Below the pieces are notes generated by a model. That model had not been told where the DNA came from. It did not search any database and was given only the letters and a program-made list of their open reading frames with translations. A stretch of 64,000 bases of DNA, from positions 6,716,622 to 6,780,621 of the forward strand of contig NZ_LT629771.1 in the NCBI RefSeq assembly GCF_900105175.1. The letters run 5' to 3'. Shown one piece after another: positions 25,387-33,383 of this stretch (position 1 is its first letter; each line of letters opens with the position of its first letter). The position numbers and the translations under genes are program-made. The stretch is from Jiangella sp. DSM 45060. Its GTDB lineage: Bacteria; Actinomycetota; Actinomycetes; Jiangellales; Jiangellaceae.

Positions 25387-25421
25387 GGCGGCGCCGAACG
25401 ACGCGCACTAGCCTGCGGCCC

Positions 25422-26195
25422 ATGGACGGTGACGTGCGCCGCGTCGGCGAGCTGCTGCGCGAGTGGAGGCAGCGGCGGCGGACGAGCCAACTCGATCTCG
25501 CCATTCAGGCGGACGTCTCGGCGCGGTATGTGAGCCTGGTCGAGACCGGCAGGTCCAACCCGTCGGCCGACATGGTGCTCAGGCTCGCGTCGGCGCTGGA
25601 CGTGCCGCTGCGGCACCGCAACCGCCTGCTCCTCGCCGCGGGCTTCGCGCCCCGGTACCGCGAGCGCCCGCTCGACGCGCAGGACATGGCCGCCGCACGG
25701 GAGGCGCTGGTCACCGTGCTGCGGGCGCACGAACCGTACCCGGCGCTGGTCGTCGACCGCCGCTGGAACATCATGATGACGAACGCCGCGGTCACGCCGT
25801 TCCTCGAGGGCGTCGACCCCGAGCTGCTCCGCCCGCCGCTCAACCTGGTCCGGCTGGCGCTCGACCCGCGCGGGTTCGCGGCGCGCATCGCCAACCCCGC
25901 CGACGTCCGCGCCGTGTTCCGCGCCCGTCTGGCGCGGCAGCTGGCCGAGGACGGCGATCCGGAGATCGCCGCCCTCTACGACACCTACCTCGCCCCAGCG
26001 GCCGACGAGCCGTCCGGTCCCCGGGACGGATCGGACGTCACGATCTCGATGACGGTCCGCTACCGGGGCCACGACCTCCGCCTGTTCTCGACGGTGACCA
26101 CGTTCGGCACGCCGCAGGACATCACCCTGCAGGAGCTCGCCGTCGAGGCGTACTACCCGGCGGACGCCGAGAGCGCCCGCCTCCTGCGTGGCTAG
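25422..26195 (+). CDS. XRE regulator with MmyB-like ligand domain
   Basis: 257 residues. The N-terminal HTH contains RTSQLDLAIQADVSARYVSL and ETGRSNPSADMVLRLASAL; the rest matches the MmyB-like PAS-type domain of actinobacteria (YPALVVDRRWNIMMTNAAVTPFLEGVD). In this family the C-terminal pocket is thought to bind fatty-acid-like ligands. TAGCCT ends 7 nt before the ATG and there is no ribosome site, so it is probably leaderless. It is divergent from the SRPBCC gene and overlaps the E2 gene stop by 4 bp tail-to-tail. Confidence 0.85.
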   Translation: MDGDVRRVGELLREWRQRRRTSQLDLAIQADVSARYVSLVETGRSNPSADMVLRLASALDVPLRHRNRLLLAAGFAPRYRERPLDAQDMAAAREALVTVLRAHEPYPALVVDRRWNIMMTNAAVTPFLEGVDPELLRPPLNLVRLALDPRGFAARIANPADVRAVFRARLARQLAEDGDPEIAALYDTYLAPAADEPSGPRDGSDVTISMTVRYRGHDLRLFSTVTTFGTPQDITLQELAVEAYYPADAESARLLRG

Positions 26196-27481
26196 GCGAT
26201 CGCCAGCCAGGGGTCCTCGAGCACGGCGGCGAGGTCGCGGACGAACTCCGCGGCCTTCGCGCCGTCGATGACCCGGTGGTCCGACGACAGCGTCATCGTC
26301 ATCTTCCGCACGACCGCCAGCTCGCCGTCCTTCACGCCCGGCTCGGACCGCACCGCGCCGACCGCCAGGATGGCCGCCTCGGGCGGGTTGACCACGGCGG
26401 TGAAGTGGTCGATGCCGTACATGCCGAGGTTGCTGACGGTGAACGTGCCGCCGGTCATCTCGTCGAGGCCGAGCTTGCGGTCGCGGGCCTTGCCGGCCAG
26501 CTCGCGGGTCTCGGCGGAGATGCTGGTGAGGCTCTTCGTGTCGGCGTCGCGGATGACCGGAACGACCAGCCCGGTCTCGGTGGCCACCGCGATGCCCACG
26601 TGGATGCGCCCGTGCTGGACGATCGCCTCGGGCGTGTACGACGAGTTCACCACCGGGTGGTCGCGCAGCACGACCGCGACGGCCCGCACGATGATGTCGT
26701 TGACGCTGACCTTCTTCTTGTCCGCCGCGACCAGCCGCTCGTTCAGCTGCGCCCGCAGGTCCGACAGCGGGCCGGCGTCGACCGTCTTGGTGACGTAGAA
26801 GTGCGGCGACGACTGCATGCTCTCGGTGAGCCGGCGCGCGATGGTCTTGCGGATCGACGTCAGCGGGATCAGCTCGTCGGTCTCCTCGACGGCCGGCGTG
26901 ACGGTGGCAGCGGCGGGCGCCGCGGGGGTGCTCGCGGGCGCCGCTGGAGCGGCCGGGGCAGCGGCCGCCGCCTTGGCGACGTCGGCCCGGATGATGCGCC
27001 CGCCGGGGCCGGAGCCCGCGACCGTCGCGAGGTCGACACCGAGGTCGCGGGCGTCGCGCCGGGCCAGCGGCGAGGACAGGATGCGCTCGCCGTCGGCGCG
27101 CGTCGTGACCGCCGGAGCGGCCGGCGTCGCGGGTGCTGCCGGGGCGGGAGCGGCCTGCACCGGCTCGGGCTCGGCGGCCGGCGCGGGCTCGGCGGCCGCC
27201 GCGGGTGCGGGCGCCGTGGCCGGAGCGGACCCGCCGACCGGTTCGCCGGCGCCGACGAGCCGCGCGATCGGCGCGCCGATGGGCGCGGTGTCGCCCTCCT
27301 TGACCAGGATCTCGCCGAGCACGCCGTCCTCGTAGGCCTCGTGCTCCATGACGGCCTTGTCGGTCTCGATCTCGACCAGGATGTCGCCGGCGTGGACCTC
27401 GTCGCCGACCTGCTTGCGCCAGGCGCTGACGACGCCCTCCTCCATGGTGTCGGAGAGGCGGGGCATCAGGATGTCAGTCAT
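26192..27481 (-). CDS. pdhC: Pyruvate dehydrogenase E2, dihydrolipoamide acetyltransferase
   Basis: 429 residues. One lipoyl domain (residues 1-75, lipoylated Lys in EIETDKAVMEHEA), an Ala/Pro-rich linker, a peripheral-subunit-binding domain (LSSPLARRDARDLGVDL, then GPGGRIIRADV), a second linker, and the acyltransferase core with active-site SSDHRVIDGAKAAEFV. It passes the acetyl group from E1 to CoA. It is third in the E1alpha-E1beta-E2 operon. No E3 gene is present, so E3 must be shared from elsewhere. A branched-chain oxoacid role is possible but the E1alpha looks pyruvate-type. Confidence 0.92.
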   Translation of the reverse strand: MTDILMPRLSDTMEEGVVSAWRKQVGDEVHAGDILVEIETDKAVMEHEAYEDGVLGEILVKEGDTAPIGAPIARLVGAGEPVGGSAPATAPAPAAAAEPAPAAEPEPVQAAPAPAAPATPAAPAVTTRADGERILSSPLARRDARDLGVDLATVAGSGPGGRIIRADVAKAAAAAPAAPAAPASTPAAPAAATVTPAVEETDELIPLTSIRKTIARRLTESMQSSPHFYVTKTVDAGPLSDLRAQLNERLVAADKKKVSVNDIIVRAVAVVLRDHPVVNSSYTPEAIVQHGRIHVGIAVATETGLVVPVIRDADTKSLTSISAETRELAGKARDRKLGLDEMTGGTFTVSNLGMYGIDHFTAVVNPPEAAILAVGAVRSEPGVKDGELAVVRKMTMTLSSDHRVIDGAKAAEFVRDLAAVLEDPWLAIA

Positions 27482-27491
27482 CAGAGTCTCC

Positions 27492-28499
27492 TCAGTGCGC
27501 GCCGACGGACCGGCGGCCGACGGCGTCGAGGGTCTGGTGGACGACGGTGACGACGTCGTTCGCCGACGGCAGCGCCGCCAGCTCCAACGACTTCGCGTAC
27601 GGCAGCGGCACCTCGGCCATGGCCACGCGCCGCACCGGGGCGTCCAGATAGTCGAAGGCGCCGTCGGAGATCGACGCCGCCACCTCGGCGCCGATGCCGT
27701 ACGTCAGCCAGTCGTCCTCGAGCACCACGGCGCAGGACGTCTTCTTGACCGACTCGATGATGGTGGGCCGGTCGAGCGGCCGGAGGCTGCGCAGGTCGAC
27801 CACCTCGGCCGAGATGCCCTCCTCGGACGCCAGCTTCTCGGCGACCTGCAGCGCGACGTGCGCCATGCGCGAGTAGGCGACCAGCGTGATGTCGGTGCCC
27901 TCGCGGGTGACGGCAGCCCGCCCGATCTCGGCCGGCTCGTCGCCGTCGGGGACCTCGCCCTTGGTGTTGTAGAGCGCGAGGTTCTCGAGGAACAGCACCG
28001 GGTCGTTGTCGCGGATGGACGCGAGCAGCAGCGCCTTGGCGTCGGCCGGCGACGACGGCGCCACGACCTTGAGGCCGGGCGTGAACGCGTAGAACAGCTC
28101 GACGTTCTGCGAGTGCGTGGCCGCGAGCTGCTGGCCGCCGCCACCGGGGGTGCGGATGACCATGGGCACCGACCGCTGGCCGCCGAACATGCCGTAGATC
28201 TTCGCCGCGTGGTTGACGATCTGGTCCAGCGCGAGCAGCGAGAAGTTGATCGTCATGATCTCGACGACCGGACGCAGGCCGAGCATGGCCGCGCCGACGG
28301 CGGCGCCGGTGAAGCCCTCTTCGGCGATGGGGGTGTCGCGGACCCGCTTCACCCCGAACTCGTCGAGCAGGCCGGCGGTGATCTTGTACGACCCCTCGAA
28401 CCGGCCGATCTCCTCGCCCATCAGGAAGACATCGGGGTCGCGGAGCATCTCGGCGCGCAGGGTGTCGTGCAGCGCCTGGCGGTAACTCATGACGGCCAT
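27492..28499 (-). CDS. pdhB: Pyruvate dehydrogenase E1 beta subunit
   Basis: A 335-residue transketolase-like protein forming the alpha2beta2 E1 with PdhA. Recognisable are MAVMSYRQALHDTLRAEMLRDPDVFLMGEEIG, GAAVGAAMLGLRPVVEIMT and VVLEDDWLTYGIGAEVAASI, the usual E1beta landmarks including the Glu of MGEEIG near the thiamin ring. It begins 1 nt after the pdhA stop and ends 10 nt before pdhC, so expression is tightly linked. Confidence 0.93.
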   Translation of the reverse strand: MAVMSYRQALHDTLRAEMLRDPDVFLMGEEIGRFEGSYKITAGLLDEFGVKRVRDTPIAEEGFTGAAVGAAMLGLRPVVEIMTINFSLLALDQIVNHAAKIYGMFGGQRSVPMVIRTPGGGGQQLAATHSQNVELFYAFTPGLKVVAPSSPADAKALLLASIRDNDPVLFLENLALYNTKGEVPDGDEPAEIGRAAVTREGTDITLVAYSRMAHVALQVAEKLASEEGISAEVVDLRSLRPLDRPTIIESVKKTSCAVVLEDDWLTYGIGAEVAASISDGAFDYLDAPVRRVAMAEVPLPYAKSLELAALPSANDVVTVVHQTLDAVGRRSVGAH

Positions 28500-28500
28500 G

Positions 28501-29553
28501 TCAGGCTCCTACCGGGAACAGCGGGTCAGCGGGGAGGCGGCGCGAGTCGTTCGGCACCGGGCTGGCGTAGGTGTGGTCGAACAGCGACGACACCTCGGGC
28601 GCCGGGCTCTTGTCGGCGAACTCGACGGCGGCCTTGACGATGCGCTGGACGTCGGCGTCGATCTCGGCCAGGTGGTCGGCGTCGGCGACCTTGTCGGCGA
28701 CGAGGCGGTCGTGCAGGCCGGCGACGGGGTCCTGGGCGCGGACCGCCTCGACCTCGTCCTTGCTGCGGTACGCGGCGGGGTCGACGACGGAGTGGCCGCG
28801 CAGCCGCCCGCTCACGGTCTCGAGCAGGTACGGCTTCTGCTCCTTGCGGGCCCGCTCGACGGCGACCTTCGCGGCGTCGCGGACGGCGATGACGTCGTTG
28901 CCGTCGACCCGCGCGGACTCCATGCGGTACGACGACGCCCGCTTGTACAGCTCGGGCTCGGCCGAGGCCATCTCGACCGTCGTGCCCATGCCGAGGTGGT
29001 TGTTGACGACGACGAACACGATGGGGAGGTCCCAGAGCGTCGCGATGTTCAGCGTCTCGTGGAACGCGCCGATGTTCGTGGTGCCGTCGCCCATCTGGCA
29101 CATGACGACCTCGTCGCCGTCGCGGTACGAGACCGCGAGCGCGGCGCCGGCCGCCAGCGGCAGCTGCCCGCCGACGATGCCGTAGCCGCCGAGCTGGCGC
29201 ACGTCGGTGTCGAACAGGTGCATGGAGCCGCCCCAGCCCTTGCTGACGCCGTCCTGCCGGCCGTACAGCTCGGCCATGACGCGGTCGGGGTCCATGCCGC
29301 GGATCAGCGCGTAGCCGTGATCGCGGTAGTTCGTGAAGAGGTAGTCGCGCTCTTCGATCGCCGCCATCAGGCCGACGACGGTGGCCTCTTCGCCGAGGTT
29401 GAGGTGGCAGTAGCCACCGATCTTGGCCTCGGTGTACGCCTGCGCGGTGCGCTCCTCGAACCGGCGCACCAGGAGCATCTGCCGGTAGTAGCCGAGCAGC
29501 TCCTCGGGGTTCTTCGCCGAGCGCGCCGGACGCTTGCGACTGGTGGTCGCCAC
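28501..29553 (-). CDS. pdhA: Pyruvate dehydrogenase E1 alpha subunit
   Basis: 350 residues from GTG at 29553. It has the thiamin diphosphate motif MGDGTTNIGAFHETLNIAT with VNN at its end, and NHLGMGTTVEMASAEPELYKR and RGHSVVDPAAYRSKDEVE, which match pyruvate-type E1alpha proteins better than branched-chain ones. It decarboxylates pyruvate and loads the lipoyl group of E2. The upstream 24 residues of open frame are not conserved, so the internal GTG was chosen. The promoter region is shared with a divergent TetR gene and holds a perfect operator. Confidence 0.92.
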   Translation of the reverse strand: MATTSRKRPARSAKNPEELLGYYRQMLLVRRFEERTAQAYTEAKIGGYCHLNLGEEATVVGLMAAIEERDYLFTNYRDHGYALIRGMDPDRVMAELYGRQDGVSKGWGGSMHLFDTDVRQLGGYGIVGGQLPLAAGAALAVSYRDGDEVVMCQMGDGTTNIGAFHETLNIATLWDLPIVFVVVNNHLGMGTTVEMASAEPELYKRASSYRMESARVDGNDVIAVRDAAKVAVERARKEQKPYLLETVSGRLRGHSVVDPAAYRSKDEVEAVRAQDPVAGLHDRLVADKVADADHLAEIDADVQRIVKAAVEFADKSPAPEVSSLFDHTYASPVPNDSRRLPADPLFPVGA

Positions 29554-29625
29554 TCTTACCCGCCCTTCGTTGTCACGGGGCGCGCCTCTGGACGCGCAGC
29601 GGTGCCCCGGCTGTGGCCGGGCAAA

Positions 29626-29649
29626 CAATGAAACGTTAGCGTTTCATTG
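29626..29649. promoter_or_regulatory. TetR operator between pdhA and tetR
   Basis: CAATGAAACG - TTAG - CGTTTCATTG, perfect 10-bp arms, in the 128-bp divergent region. It is very AT-rich against the background. It probably controls the pdh operon and the regulator itself. Confidence 0.75.
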
Positions 29650-29681
29650 ATTCCTAGCCTACCTCCGAGCAGGATGAGTAC

Positions 29682-30311
29682 GTGACTGGACGGGGGGCGA
29701 CCACGACGCCGCGCGGCCGGCCACGCGATGTCGATCGCGCGGGCCGGCGCGACGCGCTGCTCGAGACCGCCATGCGGCTGTTCCTCGCACACGGCTACGG
29801 CGGCACGACCATCGAGATGATCGCCGCCGAGGCGCGGGTGGCCAAGCGCACCGTCTACACCACCGTCGGCGACAAGGCCGACCTGTTCGTCGCCGTGGTG
29901 CGCCGCCTCGGCGACCGCGTCGTCAACACCGTCGCGCCCGACGCCGGCGACCAGGTGGGCGACCTCCACGCGTTCGGCGTGCGGCTGGTCCGGCTGATGC
30001 TCTCCGACGAGGCGATCGGGCTGCACCGGCTGGTCACCGGCGAGGCGGCGAAGTTCCCCGAGCTGGCCGCGCGGCACTACGCGAACGGGCCGCGCCGCTA
30101 CATCGGGGTGCTGTCCGCGATGCTGGCGGCGCTGCCACCCGAGCGCATCGCCGTCCGTTCCGACGACCACGAGGAGCTGGCCGAGCAGCTGTTCACGCTG
30201 CTCATGGGCGAGCCACACCGCCGGCGCATGTTCGGCATGGACCCCGCGCCGTCCGCGGCGGCCGCCGCCGAGCACGTCACCCGCACGTTGAAACTCGTGC
30301 TGACCTCGTGA
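29682..30311 (+). CDS. TetR-family regulator divergent from the pdh operon
   Basis: 209 residues. N-terminal HTH: RRDALLETAMRLFLAHGYGG, then TIEMIAAEARVAKRTVYTTVGDKADLF. The C-terminal domain has the AefR-like segment FPELAARHYANGPRRYIGVLSAML. GTG at 29682. With the perfect operator between it and pdhA, it is most simply a repressor of pyruvate dehydrogenase and of itself. A hairpin follows the stop. Confidence 0.85.
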   Translation: MTGRGATTTPRGRPRDVDRAGRRDALLETAMRLFLAHGYGGTTIEMIAAEARVAKRTVYTTVGDKADLFVAVVRRLGDRVVNTVAPDAGDQVGDLHAFGVRLVRLMLSDEAIGLHRLVTGEAAKFPELAARHYANGPRRYIGVLSAMLAALPPERIAVRSDDHEELAEQLFTLLMGEPHRRRMFGMDPAPSAAAAAEHVTRTLKLVLTS

Positions 30312-30323
30312 TCCGATGTGTCT

Positions 30324-30346
30324 GAAGGCGCAAGAGATGTGCCTTC
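30324..30346 (+). terminator. Hairpin after tetR
   Basis: GAAGGCGCA - AGAGA - TGTGCCTTC, a 9-bp stem with one G-T pair, 12 nt after the TetR stop. No T-tract. Confidence 0.5.
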
Positions 30347-30491
30347 TGAGTGGGTTGCGAACCTTGTCGGAAGTCGATCGCTCCAGCTGAGCGCCCGTCG
30401 AGCCGGTCCGGCAGCTGGATGACTGTGCGATCACCTGTCAGTCACCGGTACGGTTGCCGTGGCGCATGGGGGATCGGAGGGGTGAGAGCTG

Positions 30492-33383
30492 GTGGGCCGG
30501 GCGCGGCTTGAGGTCGCACTGCTGGGTCCGGTCGAGGTGCACCGCGACGGGGTCACGATCCCGGTGCCACCCGGCCGGCCTACTGTCATCCTCGCAGCTC
30601 TCGCCGCACGTCCGGGCTCCGTCGTCCCCGTCGACGCCCTCGCCGGCTGGCTCTGGCCCGACGACGAGCCGGTGCACCCGCGGGCGGCCATCCAGACCCA
30701 CGTCGCGCGGCTGCGAGCGGCCCTCGGCGACGGCTTCGTCCAGGCCGCCGGCGACGGCTACCGCCTCGACCTCCCGCCCGAGGCCGTCGACGTCAGCCGG
30801 TTCCGCGAGCTGGTCGCGGCCGGGCGCGACGCCGAGGCGGCCACCGAGCTGACGCTGCTGCGTGAGGCGCTGGCGCTCTGGCGCGGCGACCCGCTGGCCG
30901 GGCTCAACCCCGACGACCTCGAGAAGGCGACCGCGCCGCTGCTGGTCGAGGAGCTGCTGTCGGCGACGGAGCGGATGAACGAGCTGCGGCTGCGGCTCGA
31001 CCGCACCGACGAGGAGTTCGTGCCGTCGCTGCGCCGCTTGGTCGCGGCGCACCCGTGGCGGGAACGGCTCTGGGCGCAGCTCATGCTGGCGCTCTACCGC
31101 CAGGGCCGGCAGGGCGACGCGCTCGCGGCGTACCACGAGGTCGTCACGGTGCTTCGGGACGAACTGGGCATCGATCCCGGTCCCGAGCTGACCGACCTGC
31201 ACCGGCGCATCCTCGACACCGACCCGACGCTGCTGGCGGCGGCGCCCGGCACGGCGACCGGGTCCGGTCCCGCGGCGTCCGGTGCGACGGCGCCCGTGGT
31301 GCGCCCGCCGGTGCAGCTGCCCCGGTCGACGGCGCAGTTCGTCGGCCGCGAGCACGAGATCGACCTGCTCACGGCCGTGCTGTCGGAAAACCGGTCGTGG
31401 GCCCGGCTGGGACTGATCTCGGGGCCGGGCGGGTCGGGGAAGACCACGCTGGCCCTGCACGTCGGGCACGCGCTGCGCGAGGCGCACCCCGACGGCCAGC
31501 TGTTCGCGGAGCTGCGCGGGTCCACCGTTCCCGCCGACCCCGCCGAGGTGCTGGCTGAGTTCCTGCGCGCGCTGGCCACGCCCGAGGAGGAGATCCCGGC
31601 GACACTGGACGAGCGGGCCGCGCTGTTCCGCTCCGCCTGCGCGCACCGCCGGCTGCTGGTGGTGCTCGACGACGCCCGCGATGCCGCCCAGCTGACGCCG
31701 CTGCTGCCCGGCGCCGGCGGCTGCAGTGTGCTGGTGACCAGCCGGCCGCAGCTGAGCATGATCCCGGCCGACGTGCAGATCGACCTCGCGCTGTTCTCCG
31801 ACGAGGACGCCTACGCGCTGCTCGAGTCGATGGTCGGCCCCACCCGGCTGGCCGCCGAGCCCGACGCGACGGCGCTTGTCGTCAGCGCCTGCAAGGGGTC
31901 GCCGCTGGCGCTGCGCATCGCCGGCGGGCGGCTGGTCACCCGGCCGGCGTGGCCGATCGACCACTTCGCCGAGCGGCTGCTGACCAGCCGGCTGGACGAG
32001 CTCGAGATGGGCGACCTCAGCGTGCGGTCCATGCTGACGGCGTCCGTGCAGGGCCTCGACCCCGCCGTCGCGTTCCGGTTCCGGCTGCTCGCGGCCGTGC
32101 CCGGTCCCACCGTCGACGTCGAGACCGCGGCCGCCACCTGGGACGTCGCCGCCGACGACGCCCGCGGCGTGCTCGAGCACCTGGTCGACGTCCGGCTGAT
32201 CGACTCCGCCGCGCCCGACGAGTACCGCTGGCACGACCTCGTCGACGACCACCTGCGCGCCGTCGCCGACTCCCACCGCGTCATCGCGGCCCGCCGCCGC
32301 CTCGTCCGCTACTACCTGCGCTGCCTGCACAACCTGTGGCCGGTGCTGCGGCCGGGCAGCGACGGCGTCGAGCCCGGGCCGTGGTTCCCGCACGAGGTGG
32401 CGGGTCGCTCGTTCGCCGACCGCGCCGAGATCCACGCCTGGCTGCACCCGCACACCGCGCTGATGACGTCGCTGGGCCTGGCCGGCCTGCACGCCGACCA
32501 GCAGGACGTCGTCGACGAGTCGGCCGCGCTGCTGCTGGCGCTGGCCCGGGCGCGGTACGAGTGCTGCCGCGAGGCGCACACCGAGGACCTCTCGCGGGCC
32601 GTGCTGGACGTCCCGGCCAAGCTCGGCGACCCGGTGCTGACGGCGCGCGCCTGGCACGCGCTGGCGCTGTCGCTCGGCGCGCAGAGCCGCCGGCAGGAGG
32701 CGCTGGAGGCCGGCGCCCGCGGTCTGGCCGTCCGCCGAGAGCTCGGCGACCGGTACGGCGAAGTGATCATGCTGCACAACATGGCCGTCTGGCACGAGCT
32801 CGACGGCCGCTACGACGAGGCGGCCGAGCTGTTCGAGCGGTGCGCCGAGGCCGACGACGTCCTGTCCCCGGAGGTCCGGCGGCGCTGCCGGCGTAACCTC
32901 GCCCACGTGCAGATCAGCCGGGGCCGCTTCGACGACGCCCGGCGCCACCTCGAGCTGACCGGCGCCGACCTCGGCGACGAGCCCGGCGTCGAGCTGTTCG
33001 ACCAGCTGGTGGCGCTCGCGCATCTCGCGCTCGAGACCGGCGCCGCCGACGACGCCGTGGCCGGCTTCCAGCGCGCCGTCACGGTCGCCGTCGAGCTGGG
33101 CTCGGTGCCGCTGCAGGCCACCGGCCTGGTCAAGGAGGCCAACGCGCTGCGCCGGGCCGGGGGCGACGGCGCCGGACCGGCCGCCCGGGCGGCGGCGCTG
33201 GCCCGCGAGGGCCACCTCACCGACGTCGAGGCCGAGGCGCTGACCGAGCTGGGCCACAGCCGGGCCGGCGCCGGCGACGCCGAGGTCGCCCAGACCCACT
33301 GGGCCGCGGCGCTGCGGATCTTCGAGTCGCTCGGCTCGCCGCGCGCCAAGGAGCTGCGCGACCTGGTGGCGGAGCGGCCGTGA
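30492..33383 (+). CDS. SARP-type regulator with NB-ARC and TPR domains (AfsR-like), copy 1
   Basis: A 963-residue regulator. Residues about 5-95 are an OmpR-type winged helix (LLGPVEVHRDG; IQTHVARLRAAL), about 97-250 a bacterial transcriptional activation domain (WRERLWAQLMLALYRQGRQGDALAAYHEV), about 300-560 an NB-ARC ATPase with Walker A GPGGSGKTTL near residue 310 and VLDDARD as Walker B, and the remainder TPR-like repeats. Such proteins activate secondary-metabolism or developmental genes on nucleotide binding. GTG at 30492, GGAGG upstream. Its stop overlaps the start of a paralogue. No biosynthetic cluster is in the window; the protease downstream is a possible target. Confidence 0.9.
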   Translation: MGRARLEVALLGPVEVHRDGVTIPVPPGRPTVILAALAARPGSVVPVDALAGWLWPDDEPVHPRAAIQTHVARLRAALGDGFVQAAGDGYRLDLPPEAVDVSRFRELVAAGRDAEAATELTLLREALALWRGDPLAGLNPDDLEKATAPLLVEELLSATERMNELRLRLDRTDEEFVPSLRRLVAAHPWRERLWAQLMLALYRQGRQGDALAAYHEVVTVLRDELGIDPGPELTDLHRRILDTDPTLLAAAPGTATGSGPAASGATAPVVRPPVQLPRSTAQFVGREHEIDLLTAVLSENRSWARLGLISGPGGSGKTTLALHVGHALREAHPDGQLFAELRGSTVPADPAEVLAEFLRALATPEEEIPATLDERAALFRSACAHRRLLVVLDDARDAAQLTPLLPGAGGCSVLVTSRPQLSMIPADVQIDLALFSDEDAYALLESMVGPTRLAAEPDATALVVSACKGSPLALRIAGGRLVTRPAWPIDHFAERLLTSRLDELEMGDLSVRSMLTASVQGLDPAVAFRFRLLAAVPGPTVDVETAAATWDVAADDARGVLEHLVDVRLIDSAAPDEYRWHDLVDDHLRAVADSHRVIAARRRLVRYYLRCLHNLWPVLRPGSDGVEPGPWFPHEVAGRSFADRAEIHAWLHPHTALMTSLGLAGLHADQQDVVDESAALLLALARARYECCREAHTEDLSRAVLDVPAKLGDPVLTARAWHALALSLGAQSRRQEALEAGARGLAVRRELGDRYGEVIMLHNMAVWHELDGRYDEAAELFERCAEADDVLSPEVRRRCRRNLAHVQISRGRFDDARRHLELTGADLGDEPGVELFDQLVALAHLALETGAADDAVAGFQRAVTVAVELGSVPLQATGLVKEANALRRAGGDGAGPAARAAALAREGHLTDVEAEALTELGHSRAGAGDAEVAQTHWAAALRIFESLGSPRAKELRDLVAERP

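Noticed and set aside
27492-29553. Branched-chain 2-oxoacid dehydrogenase E1
   Set aside because: E1alpha segments such as NHLGMGTTVEMASAE and RGHSVVDPAAYRS fit pyruvate-type E1 better; the alternative is noted but not preferred.
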